Part shown: in pieces, positions 12,080 to 22,933 of the stretch | Layout of the letters: every line of letters begins with the position of its first letter | Numbering within the stretch: position 1 is the first letter of the stretch | Assembly: GCA_947359465.1 (NCBI GenBank) | Contig: OX375875.1 | Coordinates: forward strand, 19,574,958 to 19,638,957 | Direction: 5' to 3' | Length of the DNA stretch: 64,000 nucleotides | Source of the DNA: Metellina segmentata | Taxonomy: Eukaryota > Arthropoda > Arachnida > Araneae > Tetragnathidae | Position numbers and translations under genes: made by a program | The notes under the pieces: model-generated | Database searches by the model: none | What the model was told of the DNA's origin: nothing | What the model saw: only the letters and a program-made list of their open reading frames with translations

Positions 12080-13560
12080 GGAATGGAATATTTTGGAAAC
12101 GACCTTTTCAATCCAAATCAGGCCACCCGCATCAAAACGCGTCTTCATTCAAAATAAATCCGCTTTTGAAAATGTTTAGAATTCCATAGGAATAAATTTG
12201 TGTTGATATACAGATGCTTACGTCTTTCAAATGTATATCTCCAGTAAGATATTAAAACGGAATTTCCAAAGCAATTTCCTTTAGGATACTAGATGTATAA
12301 GGCAGTGGCAAAAAATATCGAGACTCCCTACATTCGAACGTAGTTGATAGGGTAAATACAAAGGTACAATTCTATGGGGAATAACGTTTTTTATAAATTT
12401 ATACGCATAAAATTTGCATAAGGGGCACCTTCGAAGGCTCTAATTTCTTGGAAGCAGCTATACAGTTCTGTAAAATATTTATATTTTTGGGGTTCTTTTC
12501 AAATGCAGAACTTCGAATTTATATTTAAAAAGAGACCAATTACTATAAAGCTTTTAATATTAAGCTCTGCAAGATATAAAATATAAACTACTTTGCAGTG
12601 CTGGAATTTTACATACCGTAAGACGAGTGGTTACCTATAAAATGACGTATTTTGGAAATATTAGCTTAAAATGTTTTAGGTCCTTTCAGTTTTGCTTGTT
12701 TGTCAAATCTTTCCATTCGGGATGGATACCAGAATATCGCCAAAATCAGGTGTGTTGCTTCAGTGAGACACTTTAATTAAATATACCATCACCATTCAAT
12801 ACTGTTCTGATATGTACAATGATATGAGATTTTAACATTTTAAAAGTTATACTGGAATACTTGTTTTGTTAAAGACATTCATTTTTAGGTGATATCTTTT
12901 CGAGGCATGTTTGTAGTGTTGTCACACAAAGTTATTTTCGGTGTGGCCTTACTTAGTAATTTTAGTTAATTAAACTCGTAGTAATTTTTATTACTTTTAT
13001 GGCCTTTTTGTAATGTGAGTAGCAAAAGCATTTCATACTCTGCCTTTTATAGCAATTTTTAGGTCATCAAAGGAATATTAAATTGAATTTTTCTTTTGTA
13101 TTTTTTCTAGAGTTACGAGTAATAAATTATATTTCAATGGACCTTTTCGAGAAATTTTAGTTCCTCCAAAATCCTAGTCATTTTAATTATTTTTCTGATG
13201 GTTTTCTGGCAATTCTTTTATGGTGTAATTTACTGTGGTGTCATGCGTCTTAAATTGATTTTTATTGGGACTTTTCTAGTGATTTATAGGTGATTAAAAC
13301 CCTTTACTTGAATATTTTCACTCTTATACCCCTTACAATTGTGTTGTTACGATAAGGATAATCTGTTATCCGCTGACGGGAACATTTAAGCTCTAGTGAT
13401 CTCATAGCAAATAGGCAAATAGGAAACCACCAGGAATTTACTACTGGAACCACGTACATTGTCTAACAGACAGCGGAAGCCCAGCAAAATATGTGGCTTA
13501 CAGTAGCCCAAATAGAAGAGAAGCGGATTTGCCACATACGATTTAGAGTTCTATACTTGG
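12080..13560. other. AT-rich stretch with one possible transposon end
   Basis: No gene seen. At about 12307 the sequence CAGTGGCAAAAAATATCGAG looks like the outer end of a Tc1/mariner-type terminal repeat, but no partner end or transposase was found nearby. Confidence 0.35.
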
Positions 13561-13599
13561 CAAATCTAAAGACGATCGCGCATGGGGGAGGTCTGGTGC

Positions 13600-13698
13600 A
13601 CGTTATATCTGTAGAGGCCTCATTTTCCTTCATGTTGGCATGGGTGATGTGGAAGTTTAGGGTACCAGACCAGGCGTAACCTCGTCATCAGACCTCAT
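13600..13698 (+). mobile_element. SINE family 1 fragment (tentative)
   Basis: GATGTGGAAGTTTAGGGTAC and CGTAACCTCGTCATCAGACC match the middle of the SINE family 1 body. Both ends are missing. Confidence 0.5.
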
Positions 13699-13839
13699 TT
13701 TTTGAAATTTTTGTGCAGCTTCCAAATCTTAAAACTTAATCTAGAATATTTTTTAATTAATTTATTAGTTTTTCATATTTGTCCTTTTTTCCGGAATGTG
13801 ACCATACTACCTCGAATGACGAAGGAGCAGATTTTGCGA

Positions 13840-14175
13840 TTTTCGACCGCTGACGTCACATGCGTTTTTAGTCCGAATTGCCTTTGGGACCATGCCAAGC
13901 GTGTTTTGATTTACGTTGGTAATAGCCACTTCGAGGCCATCGCGGCGTTGCCTGTGGAGTTCTTTTGCGAAGAATGAGAACAGGAAGCAATCACCGGGGG
14001 TAGGCGAGCGTCATCGAGCAGTGGTCATACCTGGCCCCACGAAAAGAAATGTCACGTGCAACGCATGGAAGTAGGAAAGATAAGGAAGTGACCTAACGAG
14101 GTTTCGCTACCGGTTTAACTGAAGCCGATATTTCTATGGTTTTAACGCACCAAGATGGTGGCCGCGCATGCGCTG
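13840..14175. other. Locally GC-richer segment with CRE-like and YY1-like motifs
   Basis: A less AT-rich island without a supported gene. It holds TGACGTCA at about 13851 (a palindromic CRE-like octamer) and the 19-mer TTTTAACGCACCAAGATGG at 14140-14158, repeated exactly at 15917-15935. CAAGATGG followed by GC-rich bases resembles YY1/Pho core sites. Regulatory function is only a possibility; the shared 19-mer may equally be a repeat remnant. Confidence 0.35.
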
Positions 14176-14280
14176 CTAAAAACCTTTTATAAGGCAAATT
14201 TTTTTTTTCATGTTAAGACGTGTTCATTCATTTTGCAAGTGAGCAATGTCAATTTTATGAAATGGTATTGGTAATGGTAA

Positions 14281-14450
14281 TTTTAGTTAACGTCGTACTA
14301 GAGCAACACAACGGGCTATTGATGACGGTCCGGAATCAGTCCCTTAAGGGAAAGATTCGAGGACAACACCTCGTTATTTTGAACCACGTTCAGATGACGA
14401 AGCAACACCTGAGCTGGCACCCCACTCTCCAAACTTCCACACCAACCCAA
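14281..14450 (-). mobile_element. SINE family 1, headless copy
   Basis: Close match on the minus strand: GTTAACGTCGTACTAGAGCA, CAACACAACGGGCTATTGA, the GGACAACACCTCG core and CCCCACTCTCCAAACTTCCA. It lacks the tRNA-like head. A 123-codon frame running through it (14220-14591) is a passive reading of the SINE. Confidence 0.85.
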
Positions 14451-15910
14451 CAATTTTATGAAATATTGCTAATTTTGGCAATATTTTGGTTTTTAAATGA
14501 TAAATTAAGTATGATATATAAAAAAATGTACAGCATTATATTCAAAATTAGACGTATTTATAAACATTTAAAACTTGTTTTGAAAAGTTGACTGATTTAT
14601 CCAAAGGGATTTTTAATTTTATTTATTAATTAACAGAGTTGTTCGATTTTGATTTTTTAACCTACCAGTTGTAATAAGAGTGCTTTTTAGGAAAGTTTAA
14701 CTTTTATTTAATGAAAAAGTATTATAGTCAAATAAACAGCAGCGGTATTTTTGGTGCATGGGTGAAAATATTATCTCATATTACATGATTTAATCTCTTG
14801 AGCCAATGGTTAAGATATTATGAGCTCATACAATTTATGCTTGCAGTCCAAGCTTTACTGCATTTGCATGTATTGCAATTTTAGAAAGTATTCATAGTAA
14901 AAAGATCCTTTCTGTGTGATTTGTGTGGACAGACATATATTCAATAATCAGTCTTCAATTTATCAAGTATGTTTATTTTTATTATCGAAATAAGTAATTG
15001 TAAATAAGTTTGATTTAGTGGTTTTTTTAGCTTGAATTAGTTTGCATTTATAAATTTTTGTTTTAATAGTCTAAGATAAACAGTAAAACCTGTAATACTG
15101 TTGGTACTTGGAAAAAATATGGGTAGACAGGATCTGTATGTATCGGTTTCAATGTATTTTTTAATTCCTTGTGTCTAACTAAAATAATTTTCATTTCATG
15201 TTTCCCAAAGACCCCAGAACGTTGAGATGCATGGATTAGCAGTTCATAATCATAAAGGAGTGCATAATAAAAAGTAAAATACCACAAGAAAATAAATATT
15301 TAGAATGGATGATTGGGCCAAAAGTGTGTGTATTTCAATGTATGCAGGAAATCAATAAAATGAATTTCAATGCCTAATTGTGGAAACCAGTTTGGATACA
15401 ATTTATAAAGCAAATAATGAGGGATACAAATCAGTAGTAGATTTTTAGTCACTAGAGGGCAGAAGCTATGTGTGGAATCAGCTAATATAAGTTAAAACAT
15501 TAAAGAGAAATGGTATTTGTAGAGTACCTATAATTTTACTAATCAGTGCAATTTTACCAATTTAAAAGCTGTTTTAAAATATTTTGCATGCCAATAGTAA
15601 ACAAAAAACAACAACAAAAAACTAGCAACGATTAGAAGTTATTATAACTATTTATTGACATTATTGAACCTATTTATTATTTTGTACTATTTTCAAACGT
15701 TATCAGCCTAAAGATACATGAAATTAAACTTACCTATGAAACGATATTCCAGGGATATTTGTATTTCGGTTTGTACACCTGTAGGCAACACAAGACGTCA
15801 TATCCAAATCAAAACTAAGAAAATAGGGCTAATTATTTGGTTAAAATCGTCAATCAAAAATCATGGAATTTCAGAAACGGTATAACCACGTTAATTAACA
15901 TGCACGAGCA
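14451..15910. other. AT-rich stretch, no gene seen
   Basis: No domain-bearing frame, RNA gene or clear repeat boundary recognised. Confidence 0.4.
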
Positions 15911-15991
15911 TAATGCTTTTAACGCACCAAGATGGCGCCGCGGTTATGGTTTTGGCTTCAACTTCCATGGGGCAACGACGTGCTGGCCAAG

Positions 15992-16051
15992 CAATACCTT
16001 ATTTAGGGCATTCCCTATTTCTATATAGGGAATGCCAAAAATGAGGTATTG
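15992..16051. repeat. Near-perfect hairpin, about 27-bp arms
   Basis: The left arm CAATACCTTATTTAGGGCAT continuing to ATTCCCTAT pairs with the right arm ATAGGGAATGCCAAAAATGA continuing to GGTATTG, with about three mismatches and a loop of only a few bases. It could be a tiny palindromic MITE or a small hairpin RNA source. It lies directly downstream of the second copy of the 19-mer at 15917-15935. Confidence 0.65.
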
Positions 16052-16206
16052 GCAGAGATTCTGACAAATACGTACGAAAATCGTTTTTCATAAGCAGTGA
16101 AAACTAAATGTCTGACATCGCTCATCAACTGTACACGCAGGAAAGATTTCCTCACATGTGATCTTATGAGACTGAAGGTAGGTGTCCTTTATGTAAACTT
16201 TACATA

Positions 16207-16890
16207 CACTATATTTGGACAAAAGTATTTGTACACTGCATGTTTTTCAGAAAAAGTGCTTTATTATTCTATTAATTAGCGTTTAGGCCCTCCTTTAACT
16301 TGTATTGCAGCTGCAACGTCGAGGCATAATTTCCACAAGTTCTCTGTAAGTCTGGGCAGGAATAGCTAGCCATGCCTCTTGCAAGACTGTAAGAAGAGAT
16401 TGTTGTGAAGATAGGCGTGCGAGGCGGTGTCGTACAAGTCGCTGCAGTTTATCCCACAAGTGCTCGATTGGATCGAGATCGGGGATCTGAACAGGCCAGT
16501 CGAGCAAATTCATCTCATTTTCAGGAAACCCGTCCAACACACGTTTTGCAGTACGACATGGAGCTCGATCCTCTTGGAAGAAACAACCATCATCGCCGTA
16601 GTATTGCCATAGTGTAGGCAAGGCCGAATTATCCAGAACATCGAGGTACACGTCAGCGTTCATGGTACCAACTACATAAAGCAATGTCCTGACCAGTCCT
16701 GGGCAGGAAACTTGGTAGTAACCAGTCCTGGGAGTCCTGACCAGGAAAACAAGATCCCCACACTAAGATGGACCCTTCACCGAATTTCTGCACAGCATCC
16801 AAATACTTTTGTTCATATAGTGTAGATTCCAACCAAATTTTATACAAAGATGCAGATAAAGCCCAATTTTTCTTTATTCGTCCTACCATT
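16207..16890 (-). pseudogene. Tc1-like transposase, 5'-truncated and frameshifted
   Basis: The element 3' end is at 16207, with terminal repeat CACTATATTTGGACAAAAG preceded by a TA at 16205-16206. On the minus strand the transposase C-terminal half is split over two frames, 16889-16653 and 16684-16295. The second holds NADVYLDVLD, the catalytic D in FFQEDRAPC and the catalytic E in LDPIEHLWDKL; 34 residues separate them, so this is the DD34E spacing of Tc1 elements. The first catalytic D and the helix-turn-helix domain are lost because the 5' part and left terminal repeat are missing. A short internal duplication around 16682-16740 (repeated CCAGTCCTGGGAG-type words) sits at the frame break. 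Same subfamily as 40326-40856 and 27953-28092. Non-functional. Confidence 0.88.
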
Positions 16891-17105
16891 TATAGCCTGG
16901 TTTGGACTTAAACTTGCAGGATTTAATAAGTGAAGTTTGTTCACGAGCATCTATGAGTATTTCGTATTTCAATGACCGTCACAATAGTTTTGATTGGCCT
17001 TTGCCTTTTGTCCTTATTCCGATGCCTGAACCATCTTCCTATATCTTGGAAGGGCATACAAATTTACCAAATAGGCTTATAACTGTGAGACGTATCGGGC
17101 GATGC

Positions 17106-17315
17106 TTAACCTTCCTTTATTGACTAGATATCTCATCAATAAAGATCTGGCCGATTTTGGTAATATATCGTCATCATGAAATTGCTTATTTTTGATGATG
17201 ACGAGATCAAGATATAGTCAGTTTTCTTCTAATGACGAGATATCTCGTCCATCAAGATCTACACAGTTTTTCTAATGACGAGATACATCGTCGCGACAAC
17301 AACTAGGAGGGTTAA
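17106..17315. mobile_element. Short TTAA-bounded element with GACGAGATATCTCGTC palindromes (copy A)
   Basis: Starts TTAACC at 17106 and ends GGGTTAA at 17315, so both edges carry TTAA and the ends are inverted (TTAACCYT... / ...AGGRGGGTTAA). Inside are degenerate tandem units with a perfect 16-bp palindrome at 17234-17249, spaced by ATCAAGATCTG-type words. TTAA target sites and terminal CCC fit a piggyBac-type non-autonomous element; no transposase is present. Confidence 0.7.
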
Positions 17316-18086
17316 TGTTACTGGGTTTATCTGTTATGAATTCAAGTCGTTGGAGGCGCTTCGCAAAATATGTGTGGTATAAAGCAATTCGAAAACATTA
17401 AAAAGTTTTGTTCACTAAAACGTAACATCTGCGACCCTTTTGCCCAATTGGTTCCAAATAAGATTTCTAATAGATTCTGAATTAAAAATCAAAACTTTTC
17501 AAGGAGTATAAAAATATCTCCTTTTCACTGCAGAACTTTGGGAAATAATCTGAAACAGATCTAACTTTTGCAACTCGCTCTGTCTTTTTTTCGTTCGAAT
17601 AAAGGAAATCAATAAAAACATTCCAACAAAAATCAATTGCATTTCTAGGTTTCAGTTATATTTACGAGGTAGATTGATAATATCCACCTGGAGATTTTTA
17701 AAATATAATAAAATAGATAAAAAAAGGTTGGTAGTTGGATTTACATCGGAATGGAGTAACATCTGGGTATTGGCAACGCCCTGCAGGAAAGAGAGAAAAT
17801 GAAAAGGAAATATTAGAACCTATCACTAGAAATTTTACCTAATCCACCTAAGATGTATCCATAATTTCAACTATATTTAGATGAAAGATGGCACGTTTAT
17901 TGAAACAAAAACGGAATACAGGTCATTTGACGATCTTACTGACGATATCTGGACTCGCCTGATTTTACACATTTTTTTCAATAAAAATTTATTCGTATAA
18001 AATATTGTGACTGTCCCGAATTATCCCATAATCTTCTCTTAAAACTAGTTTATTTTAGATGCAGTTGGTTCGTGGGTTCAAAGAAA
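17316..18086. other. AT-rich stretch, no gene seen
   Basis: No supported gene or repeat recognised. Confidence 0.4.
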
Positions 18087-18180
18087 TTAACCCTCTAAGA
18101 GGTTGACAAGCAGTGTATTTTCATTAAAGATCTGACCAATTTCGTTAAAAACGGTATTTCCATGAAGGTATTACCAATCT
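18087..18180. mobile_element. Left end of a palindromic TTAA element (decayed)
   Basis: TTAACCCTCTAAGAGGTTGA at 18087 matches the family's left end, followed by AAAGATCTGACCAATTTCGT as in the internal spacer. The palindromes have decayed and no right end is visible. Confidence 0.5.
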
Positions 18181-18277
18181 TTAGACATTTTGAAATAGAG
18201 TGAGAGCCATAACTTGCAGCAGAAATGAAACAATAAGACAAAGTTATCTTTTGCGTTGAAACAATAAAAAGTTTCTA

Positions 18278-18735
18278 TGAAAGGAAATTGATAAATTTGC
18301 ATACTGAGCTTTTGGGAATTCCTGAAACTGATTAGCATTGTGGTTAAAATGCCAGTAAGTGAATTCCAAAACGTTTTGAAGAGATCTTTAGAGGTCGAAT
18401 CGAGGATTATGCTTCCAGTGTTCAAAGATAGTGTGATATTCTATACAAATACTGATCTATAGGAACAGAGGTAATATCAAATTTTCACGACCCAATACGC
18501 TTTAAATGAAAGGAAATTGATAAATTTCTATACTGTGCTCTTGGGAATTCCTGAAACTGATGAGTGTTGTGGTTAAAATGCTAGTAAGTGAATTGCAATA
18601 AGTTTTGCAGAGATCTTTAGGTCAAATCGAGGATTCTGTTTCCATAGTTCAAAGATGGTGTGCTATTCTATGTAAGTGGTGATCTAGGAGCAGGTAATAT
18701 CAAACTTTCCCAAGTCCAGATGCTGCAAATTATTC
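18278..18735. repeat. 229-bp direct tandem duplication
   Basis: TGAAAGGAAATTGATAAATT begins at 18278 and again at 18507. Both copies share GGAATTCCTGAAACTGAT, GTGGTTAAAATGC, AGAGATCTTTAG and GTAATATCAAA in order, with moderate divergence. Confidence 0.85.
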
Positions 18736-18790
18736 CATTCCGTATTGTCTATTGCTTTTCAATTTGTCACACTATGGTGGAGGTAGGTAT

Positions 18791-18912
18791 TTTATTCAAC
18801 GTCACACTGAAGCAAAACAGCGGGCTATTGTCGACGGTCAGGGATTAATCTTAAAAGAAGAGATCCGAAGACAAGACAAAGTAATTTTGAACCACGATCA
18901 CACAATGGCGAC
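18791..18912 (-). mobile_element. SINE family 1 fragment
   Basis: TTCAACGTCACACTGAAGCA, CAGCGGGCTATTGTCGACGG and AATTTTGAACCACGATCACA match the 3' half of the family on the minus strand. Confidence 0.7.
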
Positions 18913-19123
18913 AGCAGCCATTTTAATGATTAATATGGGTATGTGATTATCTTATACGTAACAGTGAAATACGCAAAAAAATTCAAGTCAATTTAAAATA
19001 GAGAATGTATTAAAATCATAAAAACTGATTCTTTGAATTAAAGTAAGTAATCAATATTATTAGAGAATTATGCACGTGAATCTAAGACTTGGAAAAAACT
19101 TTTTTTTGGTGTAGCCAGCGTTG

Positions 19124-19314
19124 TTAACCTTTAAATTGGAGATATTTTATCCATCACTAATTTTTCTAATGGTCAAAATATTGCCTATTTTTTTATATCA
19201 AGATAAGGATCTGGTCAGTTTTCTTGTATTAACTAGATGTTTCGTACATCAGTATTTGGTTAGTTTTCATAATGAGACGAGGTCCCTTGTCCAGACAGCC
19301 ACTAGAAAGGTTAA
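19124..19314. mobile_element. Short TTAA-bounded palindromic element (copy C, decayed)
   Basis: TTAACCTTTAAATTGGAGAT at 19124 and AGCCACTAGAAAGGTTAA ending at 19314. The GATCTGGTCAGTTTTC internal spacer is recognisable; the palindromes are degenerate (GAGATATTTTATCC, GAGACGAGGTCCC). Both TTAA edges are kept. Confidence 0.6.
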
Positions 19315-20000
19315 ATAAAAGGAAATAACGAAGATTTTATACCTTGGAGAAGTACTGCGAATTTATGGGTAGACTTTAGTTTTCCTGCAAACGCTCAAAA
19401 ATATTCTGCTGAGACATAAGTTTTTCACTGGCCAGACTGATTTATACCTCCCAAATTAGTCGCGTTGGCTGGCAAAACTATTTCTTGCAGTATATATTCC
19501 GAAGCGAAGCTTTTGCTGCGAAGAAACAGGAATTTTAGCTCAGACACATTTTTTAAGACTTATTTTAGTGTGGATTTTATGCGAGCAAATATATTTAATT
19601 TGACAATGCGTCATCTCAGAAACAAATGATAAATGCTTATCCTTCATACAACGGAGCTATATTACCATTAAATATAACCATGTGTTAGGACAGTATAAAA
19701 ATAAACACAAATAACAATATCTATCAATAATAACAAGTCTTCCTCTTAAAAATAGTAAATTTAAGTAAACAAAAATTGACTCTCAGACTATTATTTTCAC
19801 CACCAAATGTAGTTTTCAGTACTAGTTTTAACCAAATAAATTGAAGCTGCAGAAAAACGAACAGTTCAAGTGAAAATAGTTTTTGTTTTTACATTTGCAC
19901 ACACAGGTCTAGAGTCTATTTTTTGAAAACAGTAGACGTGAAATATAAGTAGCCTGGGCATAACTATTGAGAGGAGCTTCAAAAATTGTGACCAACATTT
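19315..20000. other. AT-rich stretch, no gene seen
   Basis: No supported gene or repeat recognised. Confidence 0.4.
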
Positions 20001-20002
20001 AA

Positions 20003-20158
20003 ACTAGTTGTCACATGACTGCTAGTCCATTTCCACCTTTACACTCATGTAGTCTAACGGTCACGTGACTGCTAGTCCGTTTGCAATTTTAGACTCATCT
20101 AACGGTCACGTGACTGCTGGTCCGTTTTAGACTTGTCTAACAGTCACGTGACTGCTAG
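20003..20158. repeat. Short tandem array with palindromic E-boxes
   Basis: Four units of the form TCTAACGGTCACGTGACTGC. GTCACGTGAC lies at 20060, 20105 and 20143, and a variant GTCACATGAC at 20010, so spacing shrinks 50, 45, 38 bp. CACGTG is the canonical bHLH E-box, but no neighbouring gene supports an enhancer role. Confidence 0.75.
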
Positions 20159-20671
20159 TTTTGGTAACATCAAAAGTTTACATTCCTCACTCTACTTTCA
20201 TACTTACTCTAGAGGCTAGCCTCAAAATAGTTGGTTGGGTGTTATGACACAAGTCATACTTTGATACGCTATGCCACCGATATCAATAATTTTAATAAGA
20301 ATGGAAGAGTGTTCATCGTTCAATTTCGATGTGGTTTATGGCGTTCCTGCCATAGTGAGTCAGTCTTCGACAAACACAAGGCAGGCAATGTCTGATAGGG
20401 GACATACATTCAAGGAAAGTTTTACTAGCACACAGGAGAGATATTCACTCAGAGTAAGTAACATGAATATAACTTGCTTCAACAACTCGTATCCATAATT
20501 AGTGTTTAAAAAAGGATTACAAATTCAAAACTTCAAAATAATTTCAGATTTCAAGAAAATGAGATCCGAAGCCAGAAATCTTGAAAATAGACGAATTAAG
20601 GAGATATTTTTCGACATAACTCAGACACAAAGCAATCCGATGTTACATAATTTAATTAGGTAGATCGGCAA
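20159..20671. other. No gene supported
   Basis: A 75-codon frame at 20271-20498 has unremarkable composition and no recognised domain; no splice context supports it. Confidence 0.35.
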
Positions 20672-20795
20672 TTGAACATTTTGATGTTACGCCGCATTGG
20701 GGCATTACAACTGGGTATTGGTGACAGTCCGGGATGGATTCCGATGGGAAAGATCCGATATCAAAACCTCGTAGCTTTAAACTCATAGGTACTGC
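20672..20795 (-). mobile_element. SINE family 1 fragment, diverged
   Basis: TGTTACGCCGCATTGGGGCA, ATTGGTGACAGTCCGGGATG and GGAAAGATCCGATATCAAAA follow the family order on the minus strand. Confidence 0.6.
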
Positions 20796-21421
20796 TACTG
20801 AGAATGTGGGCAATCTCCAAATCCCATTTGACATAAACAAGCTATTGCAAATTATACACACCTACTGCTTTGTATTGTACTATAGTATAAGATGACGTTA
20901 TAAGTAACCCTAGACTGAGAAAGGAATAAAAAGTCAAAATAAAGTGTGAGAATGTTTTTGAGAATTTACATCATTAATTTACGGATACTGAGACTATCGG
21001 TAATTTTCAAACACTTATCCCTATGTTTAAGCCCTTGTTAGTCTGTGATCTAACCTCGCGGTAGGACATATTCGGCGGCCAACTTTTACAAGCAACCTCC
21101 CATATCTTTAACGAGTTCCAAGTTTGAAAAGAAAAAAATACCACAAAATTGCCTGATCCATTCATCTGTAGCTTTTTTAAAGCGACGTCATGTCCCCAAG
21201 AGACTGGAAGCATAGGGATTTCTACAACAATAGGCGGACACTTCCAAAGTTTTCGTCAAGCGTCATTTATTCTTAAAAAAGGCTCCAAAGTTTCCTCCCA
21301 ATAGTTTACCTTTTATTCCTACGTAATAGAATATTTTCTTAGTCCTATACTTTTTGTTCACTTGTTTGTAGGCAACCTGCATCTTAATTATTTCCTTTAG
21401 ATCTTGCGCTCTCAGGATCCA
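20796..21421. other. No gene supported
   Basis: A 68-codon minus-strand frame (21007-21213) has no recognised domain. Nothing else stands out. Confidence 0.35.
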
Positions 21422-21689
21422 TCTATATATATAATTCTCTTACGTGGCACACAAAAAAGACGTTATTTGAAATCGCATTTTGGCAACACTGTACGATTGT
21501 TTGTTTACCACGATGCCTCCCGTCTCAATTGAATTTATAGCGTTATCGGATGAAATTTTATTGCAAAAAATTAATATTATTCGAGTTATTGCAGCTTATA
21601 ATCGAAATCAAAGAAAGCGGACAAGAAGAGCCAATGAAAGCTTAATTGAAAGGGATTCAAGACGTAATGGCAGAACTTTTACTGTTCTA

Positions 21690-22376
21690 TTTATTTTACT
21701 ATTTGGTTTTACTATTTGCTTCTATTATATTTACTATTTGCTTCTATTATTTTTACTATTTGGTTTTACTATTTGCTTCTATTATATTTACTATTTGCAT
21801 CTATTATTTTTACTATTTGGTTTTACTATTTGCTTCTATTATATTTACTATTTGCTTCTATTATTTTTACTATTTGGTTTTACTATTTGCTTCTATTATA
21901 TTTGCTATTTGCTTCTATTATTTTACTATTTGGTTTTACTATTTGCTTCTATTATATTTGCTATTTGCTTCTATTATTTTTACTATTTGGTTTTACTATT
22001 TGCTTCTATTATATTTGCTATTTGCTTCTATTATTTTTACTATTTGGTTTTACTATTTGCTTCTATTATATTTGCTATTTGCTTCTATTATTTTTACTAT
22101 TTGGTTTTACTATTTGCTTCTATTATATTTGCTATTTGCTTCTATTATTTTTACTATGTGGTTTTACTATTTGCTTCTATTATATTTACTATTTGATTCT
22201 ATTATTTTTACTATTTGGTTTTACTATTTGCTTCTATTATTTTTACTATTTGGTTTTACTATTTGCTTCTATTATATTTACTATTTGCTTCTATTATTTT
22301 TACTATTTGCTTCCATTATTTTTACTATTTGCTTCCATTATTTTTACTATTTGCTTCCATTATTTTTACTATTTGC
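21690..22376. repeat. 19-bp/57-bp minisatellite inside the Helitron
   Basis: About twelve copies of a 57-bp unit made of three related 19-mers (TTTACTATTTGCTTCTATT and variants with GGTTT). Since 57 is 3 x 19 and the unit has no plus-strand stop in any phase, all three plus frames stay open and give hydrophobic F/Y/L/I repeats up to 289 codons. These are not proteins. Confidence 0.9.
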
Positions 22377-22424
22377 TATTTTCATATGCATGAGTTTCTT
22401 TCAAAATGTCAAATACAAGGGGTG

Positions 22425-22520
22425 TTTTCAGGGCCATTTCAAAAAACGACTATTTTTAGGGCAATTTCAAAAAACGACTATTTTTAGGGCAATTTCAAAA
22501 AACGACTATTTTTAGGGCTT
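22425..22520. repeat. 28-bp tandem repeat, three copies
   Basis: GGCAATTTCAAAAAACGACT continuing to ATTTTTAG, three times in a row, immediately after the 57-bp array and still within the Helitron. Confidence 0.9.
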
Positions 22521-22933
22521 ACAATTATAGCTCAACAAGACACTGACGCTACAACTTTCGACAACAATCTCAGTGAATAAGTGTATGGGTGGTTCGAGTG
22601 CTGGGGAAATGTACACACATACACCATGTTGGGTATTTGATTTCCAAAACATCGCTCACATTTCGAGTCAAAATTTGCTCAAAGTTTTAATTTGAATTCC
22701 AAATTGTTCAAGTTCTGATTTCAGAAATACTGAATACCTTTTCTGTAATACAACAAATTTATGTTTGAAATTATTTTTTTTGGAACATCACGTTTTGTAA
22801 GCAATTCCTTCAGCTAGGACACATGTCTTCATTGATTCGAACGAAGCGAGAAGCGACCAAAGTTAGCGCAGGATTGTAAAGTAAACCTACGGGGGTTGTC
22901 GAGCGTTAGCGAGCAGGGGGCGCGTACTCTAGT

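Larger units (their letters stand above)
21422..22932 (+). mobile_element. Non-autonomous Helitron-like element
   Basis: The 5' end TCTATATATATAATTCTCTT starts after an A at 21421; the 3' end is GAGCGTTAGCGAGCAGGGGG ... CTAG followed by T (22933), the A|T insertion context of Helitrons. Ends and interior match the inverted element at 44859-45443, and the 5' end matches 46893. Near the 5' end a frame spells IEFIALSDEILLQKINIIRV and an RNQRKRTRR stretch, a leftover coding segment; no Rep or helicase domain is present. Most of the interior is the 57-bp array below. The 3' hairpin typical of this family is degenerate here. Confidence 0.75.

Noticed and set aside
14220..14591. A 123-codon plus frame
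   Set aside because: Most of it runs antisense through a SINE copy and the rest is low-complexity AT-rich sequence.
16405..16617. Plus-strand frames of 61-70 codons inside the Tc1 remnant
   Set aside because: They are antisense to the transposase remnant.
21480..22515. Long hydrophobic plus-strand frames of 225-289 codons resembling membrane proteins
   Set aside because: Three overlapping frames are open at once because of the 57-bp, stop-free array within a Helitron.
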